From assembly GCF_932294415.1 (NCBI RefSeq), contig NC_065544.1, positions 26,945,351 through 27,009,350 on the forward strand: 64,000 nt of DNA. Reading direction: 5' to 3'. Positions 8,809 through 20,933 of this stretch are shown here, piece by piece (the first letter of the stretch is position 1; every line of letters starts with the position of its first letter). Origin of the DNA: Quercus robur (Eukaryota > Streptophyta > Magnoliopsida > Fagales > Fagaceae). A model generated the notes under the pieces. It had not been told where the DNA came from. It searched no databases and saw only the letters and a list, made by a program, of their open reading frames with translations. Position numbers and translations under genes: made by a program.

Positions 8809-11800
8809 ATGGCCACCGCCGCCTTGCTCCGCTCTCTGCGACGTCGTGACGTCGCCTCCGCCTCTTTCTCCACCTACCGATCTGTACGTCTCATTTCTCA
8901 TCCCAACCTTATCAGACATTTCTCTCTGTTTTTTTTTTTAATTGATAATATTGATCTTCGATTATATGTGACTGTGTTCATGGTGGTCTGTTTGGTTCTT
9001 GTGAGTGTTTTGAGAAATGAAAGTAGCAGTTTTGATTGTTATTGTTTCGGTTTTGTTTGGTTTGGTTGTGATCTGATAAAACAGAGCTTGATAAAAGTCG
9101 ATAGCTTTGAGAATAGAAGGTTTGCCTTTTTCTGATATCTCGTGAATTAAAAGGACAAAAGAAAAACGTAAACAAAAGGGTTTTGCTTTTTGGGAAACTT
9201 TTTTCTCTGTTTTATTTCATGGGTTTATATTATATGTTTGTTGGCTCAGTTTTAGTAATCTAGTGTTCCATACAGTATTTTTGGTAATACTGAGTTGTAA
9301 ATTGCGACTTAGAAATTTTCATTTTGTCTGATGTTTATTGATTGTGAACTATGATTAGCTGTCTTATTATAAGTGTTTGGGAAATGCTTAATGGTCATAA
9401 AAGCTGGGTCAAAAGGAAGTTTATGATTTTTTGTTCCTTATTTTCACTGGTGAATGTTACGATGAATGAAGAACTGGAAATGTTGTTTTTTTTTTTTTTT
9501 TTTTGGTAGCCATTGTGGATTTATAGTGCCTGATCCGTGCATCTTCTTCAGAATAGTAACATTGTTCCATGTTGTCTGCTCATTTCTTATGCGGTTTCTT
9601 GCGCTCTTCTAATTTTGTTTTGTTTTAGATTTTTTATTTAATTTTTGTTTCCATCATTTGTGGGAGTACAAGTTCATATGCAACATATCTGTTACTTTCT
9701 AGAGTCTTTTTAAGTTACTATCTGTTGTTGTGTTCTTGGAATTATTGTTTGCTGTATAAGGTTTATCCTAAAGTTATGTACAAGTCCAGCTTGTAAATCA
9801 TGGGTGACATCTTACCTTAGTGGTATATTCTAATGTATGTGCAGTTAACTAGCAATGTTAAGCCATCATGGGCTCCCTCGCAACTGGGTCAGAGCTGGTC
9901 AAGTTTGACCAGAGCATTCAGGTATAATGTGGATCTGCGTGGTCTTGTATGTATTTGATTGTCCTTTTTTAGGTTCATTTTTTGTTTGTTATTAATGTTT
10001 ACTTTATTCCTTCAATACAGTTCTAAGCCTGCTGGGAATGATGTTATTGGTATTGACTTGGGTACGACCAACTCATGTGTTGCTGTTATGGAGGGAAAGG
10101 TATACGCATGGAACAATGTTCTCATAATGATGTTCTGAATGACTTACCCATTATTTATTAAATATAGTGTTTTGGGTTGTTTTTTATTCACTTTGGTTTG
10201 TTTCTAACATTCTGAGATAATTTGTAGAATCCCAAAGTTATTGAAAACTCTGAGGGAGCTCGGACCACACCATCAGTGGTTGCCTTCAACCAGAAAGGAG
10301 AACTACTTGTTGGTACTCCGGCAAAACGTCAGGCTGTAACAAACCCCACAAACACCCTTTTTGGAACCAAGCGTCTAATTGGCAGACGCTTTGATGATCC
10401 TCAAACACAGAAAGAAATGAAGATGGTTCCATTCAAGATAGTCAAGGCTCCAAACGGAGATGCATGGGTTGAAGCCAATGGACAACAGTATTCCCCAAGC
10501 CAAGTTGGGGCTTTTGTCTTGACTAAGATGAAAGAAACGGCAGAGGCTTATCTTGGAAAGTCAGTTTCAAAAGCTGTGATCACTGTTCCAGCGTATTTCA
10601 ATGATGCTCAGAGACAGGCGACAAAAGATGCTGGTAGAATTGCAGGCCTTGATGTACAGAGAATTATCAATGAGCCTACTGCTGCTGCACTTTCCTATGG
10701 AATGAACAATAAGGAGGGTCTCATAGCAGTTTTTGATCTTGGAGGTGGAACATTCGATGTTTCCATTCTAGAGATCTCTAATGGTGTTTTTGAGGTAGTA
10801 TTTTGATTGTAATTAATGGTGGTTTTCTTTTCCTCCCTCTACATTTTTTTAAGTCCCACTAAGAACTCTCTCTTGTGTAGGTGAAAGCAACAAATGGAGA
10901 CACCTTCTTGGGAGGAGAGGATTTTGACAATACCTTGTTGGACTTCTTGGTGAGTGAGTTCAAGAGAACCGAGGGGATTGACCTTTCCAAAGACAGGCTT
11001 GCCTTGCAGAGGCTTCGTGAAGCAGCTGAGAAGGCTAAAATAGAGCTCTCATCCACCACTCAAACTGATATCAACCTGCCCTTCATCACTGCTGATTCTT
11101 CTGGTGCAAAACATCTGAATATCACACTGACAAGATCAAAATTCGAAACCCTGGTGAATGATTTGATCGAGAGGACTAGAGGCCCATGTAAGAACTGTTT
11201 GAAGGATGCCAACATAACTGCAAAGGAGGTGGATGAGGTACTTCTGGTTGGAGGGATGACCCGTGTTCCAAAAGTACAGGGTGTTGTTTCAGAGATTTTT
11301 GGAAAGACCCCAAGCAAAGGAGTAAATCCTGATGAAGCAGTTGCTATGGGAGCTGCTATCCAGGGTGGTATTCTACGTGGTGATGTCAAAGAATTGCTTC
11401 TCTTGGATGTCACGCCATTGTCTCTTGGCATTGAGACACTGGGTGGTATATTCACCAGGCTGATCAACCGAAACACGACCATTCCTACAAAGAAGAGTCA
11501 GGTATGGTTTCCATGCTATGATGCTTAGATTAGGGAAGTTATGTAAATTGGTGAAGGGCTAGAAATACACTGCAGGGCAAGGTTACTAGTTTAATTTTCT
11601 ATCAGTTTTCACTTGAGCAAGAAAACAGTACAATAGGGCGTTATTTGATAACTCTACATTGTTTAGAAGCATTAATTATGGTTATGCAATATTAGGGAAA
11701 TATGTGTGATGGCAACTTAACCCTTCATGTTGCAGCATTAGCTTTCATAGCAGTCTGCTTTATATATTTTTTAACTGTTGAGGAAGCTCAGTTCCTGAAT

Positions 11801-12443
11801 GGCACTTTCATTATTGTAGGTGTTCTCTACAGCAGCTGACAACCAAACTCAGGTGGGTATCAAGGTACTGCAAGGGGAGCGTGAAATGGCTTCTGACAAC
11901 AAGCTTCTTGGAGAGTTTGAGCTTATGGGCCTTCCACCAGCCCCCAGAGGCATGCCTCAGATTGAAGTCACATTTGACATTGATGCCAATGGGATTGTGA
12001 CTGTCTCTGCCAAAGACAAGACCACTGGCAAGGAACAACAGATTACCATCCGTTCATCTGGAGGGCTCTCTGATGATGAAATTGAGAAGATGGTTAAGGA
12101 AGCTGAGTTGCATGCTTTGAAGGATCAAGAAAGAAAAGCTCTGATTGATATCAAAAACAGTGCAGATACCACCATCTACAGTGTTGAGAAAAGCTTGAAT
12201 GAGTACAAGGATAAGATTCCTGCTGAGGTTGCAAAAGAGATTGAGGATGCAATTGCAGATTTGAGGACGGCAACAGCTGGGGACAACATTGACGAAATTA
12301 AGGCAAAGGTTGATGCTGCAAACAAAGCCGTATCGAAGATAGGGCAGCACATGCAAGGTGGTTCTGGTGGTGGCTCGTCTTCTGGAGGTTCTCAGGGTGG
12401 TGACCAAGCTCCTGAGGCAGAATATGAAGAGGTGAAGAAGTGA
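8809..12443 (+). CDS. mitochondrial heat shock protein 70 (six exons, 680 aa)
   Basis: ATP-driven chaperone of the mitochondrial matrix, needed for protein import and folding. Exons: 8809-8883, 9845-9921, 10021-10099, 10228-10794, 10881-11501, 11820-12443; all introns are GT-AG, and the exon sum is 2043 nt. Residues 1-50 are an Arg/Ser/Ala-rich, acid-poor mitochondrial presequence ([14 protein letters not shown]). The ATPase domain follows, with IDLGTTNS at 62-69, FDLGGGTFD near 250 and [13 protein letters not shown] near 385. Then come the substrate-binding domain ([14 protein letters not shown]) and a Gly/Ser-rich tail ending EAEYEEVKK, typical of plant mitochondrial rather than ER or cytosolic HSP70. 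The length matches the plant family (about 680). One small oddity: RTRGPCKNC has Gly where plant orthologues I know have Asp. A heat-shock element lies upstream. Confidence 0.96.
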
Positions 12444-13194
12444 GTGCTGAAGTTGTTATTTGCGATAGTTTCTTTTGAGTGGCTCTTTATCACCAAAACT
12501 AAGATGGATATCTTATTCTTCATTTGCTCTTTAGGACATAAAAAGTTTCTAGCGGTTTTTGTATCTAAATGTGGGAGGTTGAATGTCTTAGGAAGCCTTA
12601 CTTTATTTGGGCACATGTATGTGCACTTTTAATACGTTGTTAACGAAAATTTTTGCAGCGGCAGAATTCTTGTTCATTGCTAGTTATGTGATATACAGCT
12701 TGGGACGTCTTGGCCTAAGAACCAAACTTATTGTCCCGGGTTTCAAATTTTCAATAAATTTAGATGTTCTTATCTACACTGGTAGAGTCCAGCTCATCTT
12801 CCATTTAAAATCTTCCAATTATTTTTTCCTTATTTAGTTGGATGTAAGTCGCATTACATTTAGGAAGTCCAAAAATCACTAAAAAGTTATATGTTAATCA
12901 TAGAATTAAACAAATGAAAATTTCCTATTTTCTTGATTTGGATGGTAATTGGAACATTGGATCTTACATGGTTTTTGGATTTATACACTAATAAGAGACA
13001 GAATGCACTCAAACCAAACATCCATCTCGCATAACAAAACGTAGCCAGTCAAAACCACAATCCAAACTTCCATCTTGTTGTTGTCTTCCAAAAGGCATCA
13101 CTACCACCTTCCAACCACAGCCAAATCACCACCGTAGAAAGTCTACCTCCCCATCAGATCTGGCGCTTGCCAGCAAATGCTCTACCCATTGTTT
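12444..13194 (+). other. HSP70 3' UTR and downstream DNA
   Basis: Presumed 3' untranslated region (AATAAA at 12753-12758) and following intergenic DNA. Small ORFs here have no recognisable domain. Nothing else is visible before the inverted-repeat element at 13195. Confidence 0.4.
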
Positions 13195-14478
13195 ACGCTC
13201 TGTTTGTTTCAGCATTAACGTTTTCTGAAAAATGGTTCATTTTTCAAAGAGCATTTTCTAGAAAATTGTTTTATTTTCCAATGTTTGGTAACGACCTTGA
13301 AAATGCGCTTGAGAATGTTTTCTGGTGTTTGGTATGCAATTTTTTTTAAATATTTCTTGTATAATTTCAAACATGTATATTATGTAAACTAACTAATATA
13401 ATCATTATAAATATAAATAAAAAACTAAGAATGAATTTGGTTTTCATACTAATTAATCTAAAATTTTGACAGTAGATACAATCAAAATTAATTAGTTGTC
13501 AAATTTTCATGATCTCTACCACTTATCTTGCTCATATATATAGACAGTAACATACGTACACACACACATATCAACCATTTGTCTACTATGGTCAACTACA
13601 AGTCTTCAATATTACTCTAAATTATGTATTTACATAATGTACTGCATAATATATCATCACTACATAATATCTGCTAACAAAAAATGTATTTGCCAACAAA
13701 TGCAATTCTCCTAAACAATTATCATTCATTATATAACAATATTATTAGTCCCCGGTAAAGATTGTCCCATGTAAAAGCAATTTAGAGCAATATGGTTACT
13801 ATGTTTAAAATTTTCATCTTTTACTTCTTTCATTCTTTCTTCTTCTTCTTCTATTAATTTTTTGCACTTTATGTATGAAAAAGAAGTAACTTCTGCCTGG
13901 AATCCATCAAACCAAAAATTTCTTAGAGAAAAAAGAAAATCGAGCTTGAAATTCAAAGCAAAGAATTGGGATTTTGGTAGAGAGGAATGAAATAATTACC
14001 GTTGTAAATTTGTTCTCCTTTGCAAGTTGGAGCTATTGATCAATCAGTGAAGTAAAGAAAAATCTAATCAGAGAATTGTGTTACAGAAGGGAAGAGAAAC
14101 ATGGAGAAAAGAGAGAAGAGAGACAGTTAAAGAGAGAGATCTATGGGAAAAGGAGAGACCAGAGTTAGTGACGATGAGGGTGTGAGAAGAGAAAAAACAA
14201 AGGGAAGAGAGAAAAAGTGAAAAAACTTACCATGAGAGAGAGAAGGCGCCAAAAAATTATGTTTCCCACGACTATAGACGAAGATAATATTTATAGGAGA
14301 TGCAACGCATGAGAGAGAGATTGTTTTCCAAAAAAAATTTTTGGAAAACAGCTTATAGAAAATAAGCCTTATTTTTATTAGAGTTTTCCATTGACCAGGT
14401 TTTTTTTGTGCTACCAAACACTGGAAAATGTGAAAAACTATCTTTACAGAAGATTTTTCAGTGAAACAAACAGAGCGT
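13195..14478. mobile_element. terminal-inverted-repeat element, about 1.28 kb
   Basis: The left end ACGCTCTGTTTGTTTC (13195-13210) is matched in inverted orientation at 14463-14478. Inside both ends are further inverted blocks that include TTTTCCA(A/G)TGTTTGGTA words. No transposase ORF is visible and the interior is A+T-rich with AG-rich stretches. A short TTTTCCAAAAA fold-back lies at about 14322-14348. I could not find an unambiguous target duplication, so the superfamily is unresolved. Confidence 0.65.
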
Positions 14479-15654
14479 GAGTAAAAAGTAAGAATTCTTC
14501 AATTATTTGATTTTGTGTAGTTTCACATTGGTTTTTTTTAAGGTTTTTGAATTTTTAATGCTGCATGTCTTACATCCAATTAAAATAAAAGAAAATGAGA
14601 GGGGAATGGTACGCCAACTTGTATTGCCAATTCTAGCATTGGTATAAATTATCAAACACAAATGGCCTTCTAATTATTTTTTTTCAGTCTCTTGAATTTG
14701 CAAACTCAATCCACTTGGTTATTTATGTCGCTTAGCCAAATATTATCTAGATTTAAGTTTATTTGAAGTCAATTGATCTGATCCTCATCAATGTTGTCAA
14801 AGATCTCGACGTTAACATCAATAGTGTCTAGTGGAGTTATGGATGGAGAAATAGGGAATAGGAATTGGATAGTTCCAGACAATGGCAGAACCATAATTTC
14901 AGTTCAAGGGGGCAAAGATTAAAAGACATTAATAAATAAATAAATAAATCCTAAAATTATTAATTGATATTACTAATAAAATTATTAATTGATATTCCTA
15001 ATAAAATAATTAAAAAAAATGTGATTGTTATGCAAAATCTCAAATAACTACAAATATATATTCCATATATTAAAATAAAGAAACAAATTAACCAATTCAT
15101 ACTTTCTAACAATCAAAGTAGGAGATTAATCTAAGGGCCATGTTTCTTTCACACAATATGTTTTGCACACTATATGAAATAAGTTTTCCCCTTAATCTAA
15201 ATACAAAAACTTAATATCAAATTTGAATTCTTAAAATGAATTGAGAAAATAAATCAATTTAAAAATATTAAGAGTACAATGCTATATACATGAAAAGTTA
15301 TATACTTTGCGGCCTTGATTGCTTTTTAACATTTGTTTTTCTTTATTCTTCTAATTATTTAAAATTTGGGTTTATAACAAAAATTCATAGTTTAAATTTG
15401 TGAAAAATAAGAGATAGAGGATGAAAAAAAATAGTGAGGGCTTTAGGGTATTAACACCATACAAGACATTATGTGTGCAATTTGAGATCAATGGGTTGAG
15501 TTACCTTGCGAAAAGAAGTACATTTGGATAAGCAAAAAAAAAAAAAAAAAAAAAGTGGCATGATTTGCGGTCAAAACTCAAAAGGTGTGGCAAGTTAAGC
15601 TAAAACTAAAGATGAGAGTTTGGTGGCATTTATTTAGGTGTCAGGTGGGTTGTC
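14479..15654. other. A+T-rich intergenic DNA
   Basis: No gene. It contains (AATA)n-like stretches near 14930 and a run of A at 15534-15554. Some wording (TGGCAGAACCATAATTTCAG at about 14882) suggests an old transposon end, not resolved further. Confidence 0.3.
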
Positions 15655-15963
15655 TAAATTGGGAGAAATTATTGGGACCTCCTGGAGGACCTCTGATGTG
15701 GTCCTCCCAGGTCCTAACACCCAATAAGAAAATGTTATGTGGCCATTTTTTTTAAACTCAACTCCACATCATCACTTCCCATTAACTTAATTATTGTTAG
15801 CAAAACCAAACCAAGGTTAAAACTTTTCTCAAACACTTTGTTAGCTCCACTTACACACTTACCCACAGCCGGATTTAACCCAAAATCAACTAAACATATT
15901 CAAAAATTTTCTCAAACACTTAACCCTATCTGCCTCTTTCTTCCTCTCTCCCTCTAACTCTAT

Positions 15964-16012
15964 TTTGCCCAATATCTTCTCCAATATCTCTCTAGAGAAG
16001 ATATTGGGCAAA
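15964..16012. repeat. 18-bp fold-back repeat with 13-base loop
   Basis: 15964-15981 and 15995-16012 are perfect inverted copies (TTTGCCCAATATCTTCTC and its complement). It sits where the TIR element's own interior ends and the retroviral-type fragment starts, so it may be a junction scar. Confidence 0.75.
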
Positions 16013-17105
16013 CCCAGCCAATACACTCTATGATTATGCCGGAGATGTGGAGCCCAAATGGGTGGCCCGTCGGATTCGTGTAGTGGAACCGAGAAATGTC
16101 CTCAGAAACCACCTCCCTGTTGTTGCTTCTTCTGCCTCTTCTTCTAACCACACGTGTCCCGGCATACACTATATAGATCATGGAGGATATATCTAAAGAA
16201 ATCTAGTCTGTAGATCAGATTTTAGAACTTAAAGAGGTAGTTAACAAGAAAAAAGAAACCTTAGATAGCCCTAAACTATATATATCTAAAATTGGAAACA
16301 ATAGAAGATATAATGAAAGAAGAGATAACTCAGATTCACATGCTTTAGAAATAAGTCTTAAGAACTTTAAGACAACTATAGTTAACAGATTTGATCAGTC
16401 TAAAAACAGATCTAAGATTATAGAAAACCTTCAAAGATTGATAGATTTCCTAGTTAAACAACAAAAGTACGAAGGAAGAACCCAAGATTACAAACTAGAA
16501 GACAGTTTCTCACCAATAGAAATTAAAGAACTCGAATAATGTCTCTATAGGCTACACTAGATATGATCATAGATTTGAAAAAGCAACTAGAGGAACGAAT
16601 AGAGATCTTAGAACAAAAATTAGAGTTACTAGCAGTAAAAAAAAAAAAAAAAAAAAATCTGAAGAAAAGATTCCCAGGAAGAGAAAATATTTCAGAAAGA
16701 GAAGACCTAACAAAGAAATTAGAGGAGATCTTAGATGTTGGGTTTGCAACCAACTAGGACACTATTCAAACAAATGTCCAGAAAAAAATAAAATAAAATA
16801 ACAAAGTAAAAACAGTAGTATTAAAATATGTACCCATTACTAGAGAATGAATAGTCAAGGAAGAAAACCTGAAGAACTAATCAAACTTCAAGAAAAGCTT
16901 AGATCCTTAGAAAATGAATTAGAAAATCCAAGAAGGAATAGAACTCAAAGCCTTAGACAACTTTGGGTAGAAGAAAGAATAAAACTTATCAAACAAATAA
17001 TTGACAGAAGTAAGGAAAATCTAGATCCTAGATATACCAGATGAGTACTCTACTAGAAACTCACCTAGTAGAATTAAGTATTAGATCCCCTATAGGAACG
17101 ATAAT
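15995..17105 (+). pseudogene. pararetrovirus-like (Caulimoviridae-type) fragment, decayed
   Basis: The + strand reading holds several short, Lys/Glu/Asn-rich coding remnants. From 16180 there is a charged, probably coiled-coil segment with an early in-frame stop and a second stop at about 16536. A segment at 16563-16757 is shifted by an A-run (16639-16657). In the next frame a clear CX2CX4HX4C zinc knuckle lies at 16736-16777, preceded by a Lys/Arg-rich stretch and followed by a stop. Another charged ORF is at 16847-17044. A zinc knuckle after a basic stretch, next to coiled-coil ORFs, resembles the capsid region of plant pararetroviruses. No reverse transcriptase is visible to prove it, so an LTR-retrotransposon gag is the main alternative. 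The copy is broken and not functional. Confidence 0.45.
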
Positions 17106-17374
17106 ACAGACTAATTGATTTTGGGTTCAGAAATTGGGTGAGAAGTGGCTAATTGATTTTGGGTTCACACGGTTTGATTTTGGGTTCTCGACTATGAGGA
17201 AGTGGAGCTGAGTTTTAACTTTAGTTTGGTTTTGCTAACAATAGTTAAGGGGAAGTGATGATGTGGAGTTGAGTTTTAAAAAATGGCCATGTGGCATTTT
17301 CTTATTGGGTGTTGGGACCTGGGAGGACCACATTAGTGGTCCTCCAGTAGGTCCCACTAATTTCTCCTCAATTG

Positions 17375-17803
17375 GGAGATGTTTGTGTTATTTTGTTATT
17401 TATTTATTTATTTTTTCATGCTGACGGTATGGCTGTCTGTTTATTCAGTGGCTAGAGAGAATGGGGAATTGCTCTTGTTCTTTTTATAAAAAAAATTAAT
17501 TTTTTTGTTGTCTAGGGTAAACAACTTAACTAGAGAAGGGGGAAAGAACTTCCTTGCCCCCCAAGCTCCACCCTTGGTTGTAGAGGTTGTGACTATGTAG
17601 GCGTGGATATAGTTGCAATTTTGGTAAAGTGAGACTTTGACAGCGTTAGAGATGAAGATTTTTTTTTCTTTAATAGTATGTGTTAAAACTTAAAGTATAG
17701 TATTAGGATATTTTCATAAATACATGAAGACAATGGCTTTGTAATACAATTAGTAACTCTTGTTTTAGGGTTACAATAGGAAGTCAAATGTACTCCTATA
17801 TAT
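17375..17803. other. short intergenic stretch
   Basis: No gene seen. T-rich runs and a CT/GA-poor unique-looking sequence lead up to the solo LTR. Confidence 0.3.
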
Positions 17804-18606
17804 ACCTTTGTAAGGACGGAATTTGGATTGGACCCAATATAGGATTGGGTTTAGCCCAATAAGCCCAAACAATGAATTTGTAGAGCGTGGGTGAAAGAAC
17901 TAGTTCTATTCAATAAGGAAGACAATAACAATTGTTGATTTAAGAGCATCCAACATAATTAAGATAAGAAAATCTGTCTTCGGCACGGCCTGAGGAGCTA
18001 TGTTATGTTTTGTTGATGAATAAGGTTACAAGAGTTCATAGGATTATTACAAAGATTTCCTAGTTTTTTCGATCCTTTCTCTTTAGGCCACATTTCCATA
18101 CTATATACTATAATTTTGGTATCATCTTTACCATACACGAGTAGGTTAGATTCTAGGAACTCCTTCTTGTCCTATTCAACACCTCCCAGAACCTTCAACT
18201 AGCAGCTGTAAGGCTGCTTAACCACTGTTCAGGCATCACCTCCACATTAATGCGGCCAGAGAGTTAGTTGGAAGGCATTTAATGTGGAGGTAGCAGCTTT
18301 TGAAAATATTTGCTGCCTTTGCTCATCCCTTATCCAATGTTCGACTTCTAGTTGTGATGCAACCTTGAAGAATGTTCAGGATGATAAGACATTCTTACTG
18401 ACCTCGAATCTCCGTTTCTGAGATGACTTTTCTCCTCGAACATATTTTGGACTATCATATACAATCCTTATTTTTTCTTCTCATACTGTTCCCATAATAG
18501 CATTATTTGACCATCCTTGGATTAGTTAATATCCTCGGATTGGGCCATAAGCCCAATTCATACAGCTTTTAATAGTACCTTCCGGTTAACTGGCCCCCAC
18601 AACCTT
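17804..18606. mobile_element. solo LTR with 5-bp target duplication
   Basis: The sequence 17809-18601 (793 bp) starts TGTAAGG and ends CCCACA, the TG...CA of an LTR, and is flanked by ACCTT on both sides (17804-17808 and 18602-18606). No internal retrotransposon domain is present, so this is probably a solo LTR left by recombination. It contains 13-bp inverted arms ACCTCCACATTAA (18238-18250) and its complement (18279-18291). Orientation and family are not certain; the style resembles Ty3-gypsy LTRs. Confidence 0.7.
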
Positions 18607-19245
18607 GTATTGAATTCATTATAATATTTAGTTCATAAGTAAATATGTAGTTGTTTCAAACTTTTCTACTATCTATGGATGTAAAACGTTAGATTGAACT
18701 AAAAGTTAATTTGCTTACTTATGCTTTGTCTTTCTACATTATTTTATTTTATTCTTTCTTCACATAGCATAAGCATGGTTTTAATAACTGGTATGGTCAA
18801 AGAATCAATTTTGGTCCCGGTTCTAGGTTTTCCTAGATTGGATTGATGCTTGGTTCCTAGTTGAACTAGTTGAACCAGCCAATCCATTCTAGTTTTTAAA
18901 ACAGTTAGTATACGAATCAGGGTTTGAAATCCTTTACCGTGTCATTGCTGTGAAACATTCCTAAGTCCCCAACCATATTAGTTGCTCTCTTCTCACTAGT
19001 GCATCCATGTTCCAATCCTTGTAGCCATTTTCCAACCTTCATTTGTCATTGATTTCTGTTGTTTGTTACTTCTACCAACTTTTTTCATGTGTATCATTCC
19101 ACATTGGTCCCGGTAGAAATAGATGCTCTCACCATACTTCAAGCTAGAAATGATACAAGGAAAGCCCGTATTGGGAAATAACCCTAGTTCTAGAAGACAT
19201 TTGGGATCAAGTCAAAATGGCTAGTCATTTTCAATTCTCCTTCAA

Positions 19246-19334
<89 letters not shown>

Positions 19335-20933
19335 GAAAGAAAGAAACGAATTTGCGTGTATGGCTTTAGCCAAAAGGATTGCTAATAAGTACTAAATATT
19401 TGTTTGAAGGTGCACTGCTTGGGGTGCCCTCCCAAAATCGTATATCCTTTCTATTGGAATAAATAAATAAATAAAAATTAAGTGGTAAAAGACATGGGCA
19501 AAGAGCCCTTTTGTAATAACGAGTTTCCATTAACTATTTTTAATTTGAGGCAAATTCTAGATTGAGATAAAGTGTAATATCATATTACATTTAGTTTGAA
19601 TTGACATTTCCCTATATACAAAATGCTTGAAGATTTAGGGTGGAAAGAATTCAAAATGGTAGAAAAAATTTAAACTGTAAAGTTAGTAGTATATTATAAT
19701 TATTTTTATAAAAAAAAGAAGAAGAAATATTACACTTTGTGTAATAACTCTCAATTGTTGAGATTAATAATTGAAAAAATAAATTTTAATCTAATAAAAT
19801 AAAGTTGCTAAGTTTTTTTTTTTTATTATTTATTTTTATTTTTTATTATGAGAGTGAATTGTGTATTACCCTAGAACTCAATCCGTGAATTCTAATGCAC
19901 GCTCATCATCATTACGTTCAATACGTTCAAGATCCTATAAGTTTAGGACGAAAAGTAATAATTTAAAGTATTAAAGCTGGTTTAAATTGCATGGGTCCAC
20001 TTGGAAAAAAACTATTTTAAAAAATTGGCCAATAATCATATGAGGAAACTCCATTATTCTTTTTAATTGACGTATGTTGTTAATTATTATTATTATTTAT
20101 TTATTTAGAAATTGTTAATTTGTATCAATCTCACGCATTAAAAAAAAAAAAAAAAAAACTTCATTGATGCGTTGGGTGTTTAGATCTTATAGATTTCATA
20201 GGTCCAAATAAAAATATGAATAGTTGAGGGGCGAAATCAGAATTATTACAAGACAATAGTAAGTCTGTCTAGGTCATGTTAGTGTAGGCATATCCTAGAA
20301 TAAGAATAAAATAAAGGGTCAGCTTTGCAAATATGAGACACAGATATAAATAAATAAACTCGTTTCCAACAAAGCTGTGCCCTTTCTCTTTGCTATTGGC
20401 AGCCAAAGTGACAGTAGCCACAAACACGGCACGACACAGAGGACAAAACGCACCGTTTTTGGTTTTCTCAATCCCTGAAACCCTACAAGCTTCTCACTTT
20501 CTTCTCTTTTCCTTAACATAAAACCAAGTCGTAAGCATTTTTTTTTTCTTCTTCTATTTTCTCAGCATCCGAACAGGTACTAGCAAAGTTACTGCTTTCC
20601 TTTACCTTCAATACCATGAATATGATCCTGTGTAAAAAAAAAAAAATTGGGTTTTTGTTTTCTTATCAAAATTTGTATGCTTTATTTTGTGGGTGTTTTA
20701 TTTTCTGAATGAAATACAGAGATTATAGGATAGGAAATTGTAGATTTATACTGATTATTGTGGTTTTTGAAGTAGAATGCTTGCAATAGTGCTTATAATG
20801 CTTCATTTATTTTCGTTTTACTTCAATTTTTTCAAGGTTTAATTGGGTCTGTGTTGTAATGCTTAATGGTTGTTTTTATTGAATGCTATCACTGTAGAGA
20901 AAATTTTGATCAAAATAAAGAGTTTTGGTCTAA
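18607..20933. other. intergenic DNA upstream of POL5-like gene
   Basis: A+T-rich, with the (TC)35 microsatellite at 19251, poly-T and poly-A runs, and no supported gene. The last 400 bases probably hold the promoter and 5' leader of the + strand gene at 20934. The minus ORF 20519-20319 has no recognisable domain. Confidence 0.35.
19251..19334. repeat. compound microsatellite (TC)35(TA)7
   Basis: An uninterrupted run of 70 bases of TC followed directly by 14 bases of TA. Perfect repeats this long are usually polymorphic in length. Confidence 0.97.

Larger units (their letters stand above)
15655..17374. mobile_element. long-TIR element (Mutator- or hAT-like) carrying foreign insert
   Basis: Terminal inverted repeats of about 160 bp: 15662 to about 15825 is matched inverted by about 17210-17367, starting GGAGAAATTA at both ends. 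Flanking TAAATTG (15655-15661) and TCAATTG (17368-17374) may be an imperfect target duplication. Long imperfect TIRs without a transposase suggest a Mutator-like or other MITE-type element. The interior has repeated AACCCAAAATCA words near both ends and, between about 15964 and 17105, a retroviral-type fragment unrelated to the TIRs. Confidence 0.7.

Noticed and set aside
10859-12407. Minus-strand ORFs of 66-140 codons across HSP70
   Set aside because: Antisense shadows of conserved HSP70 exons.
19251-19334. CRISPR-like or satellite array
   Set aside because: It is a simple dinucleotide microsatellite with no spacers; no CRISPR array exists in the window.
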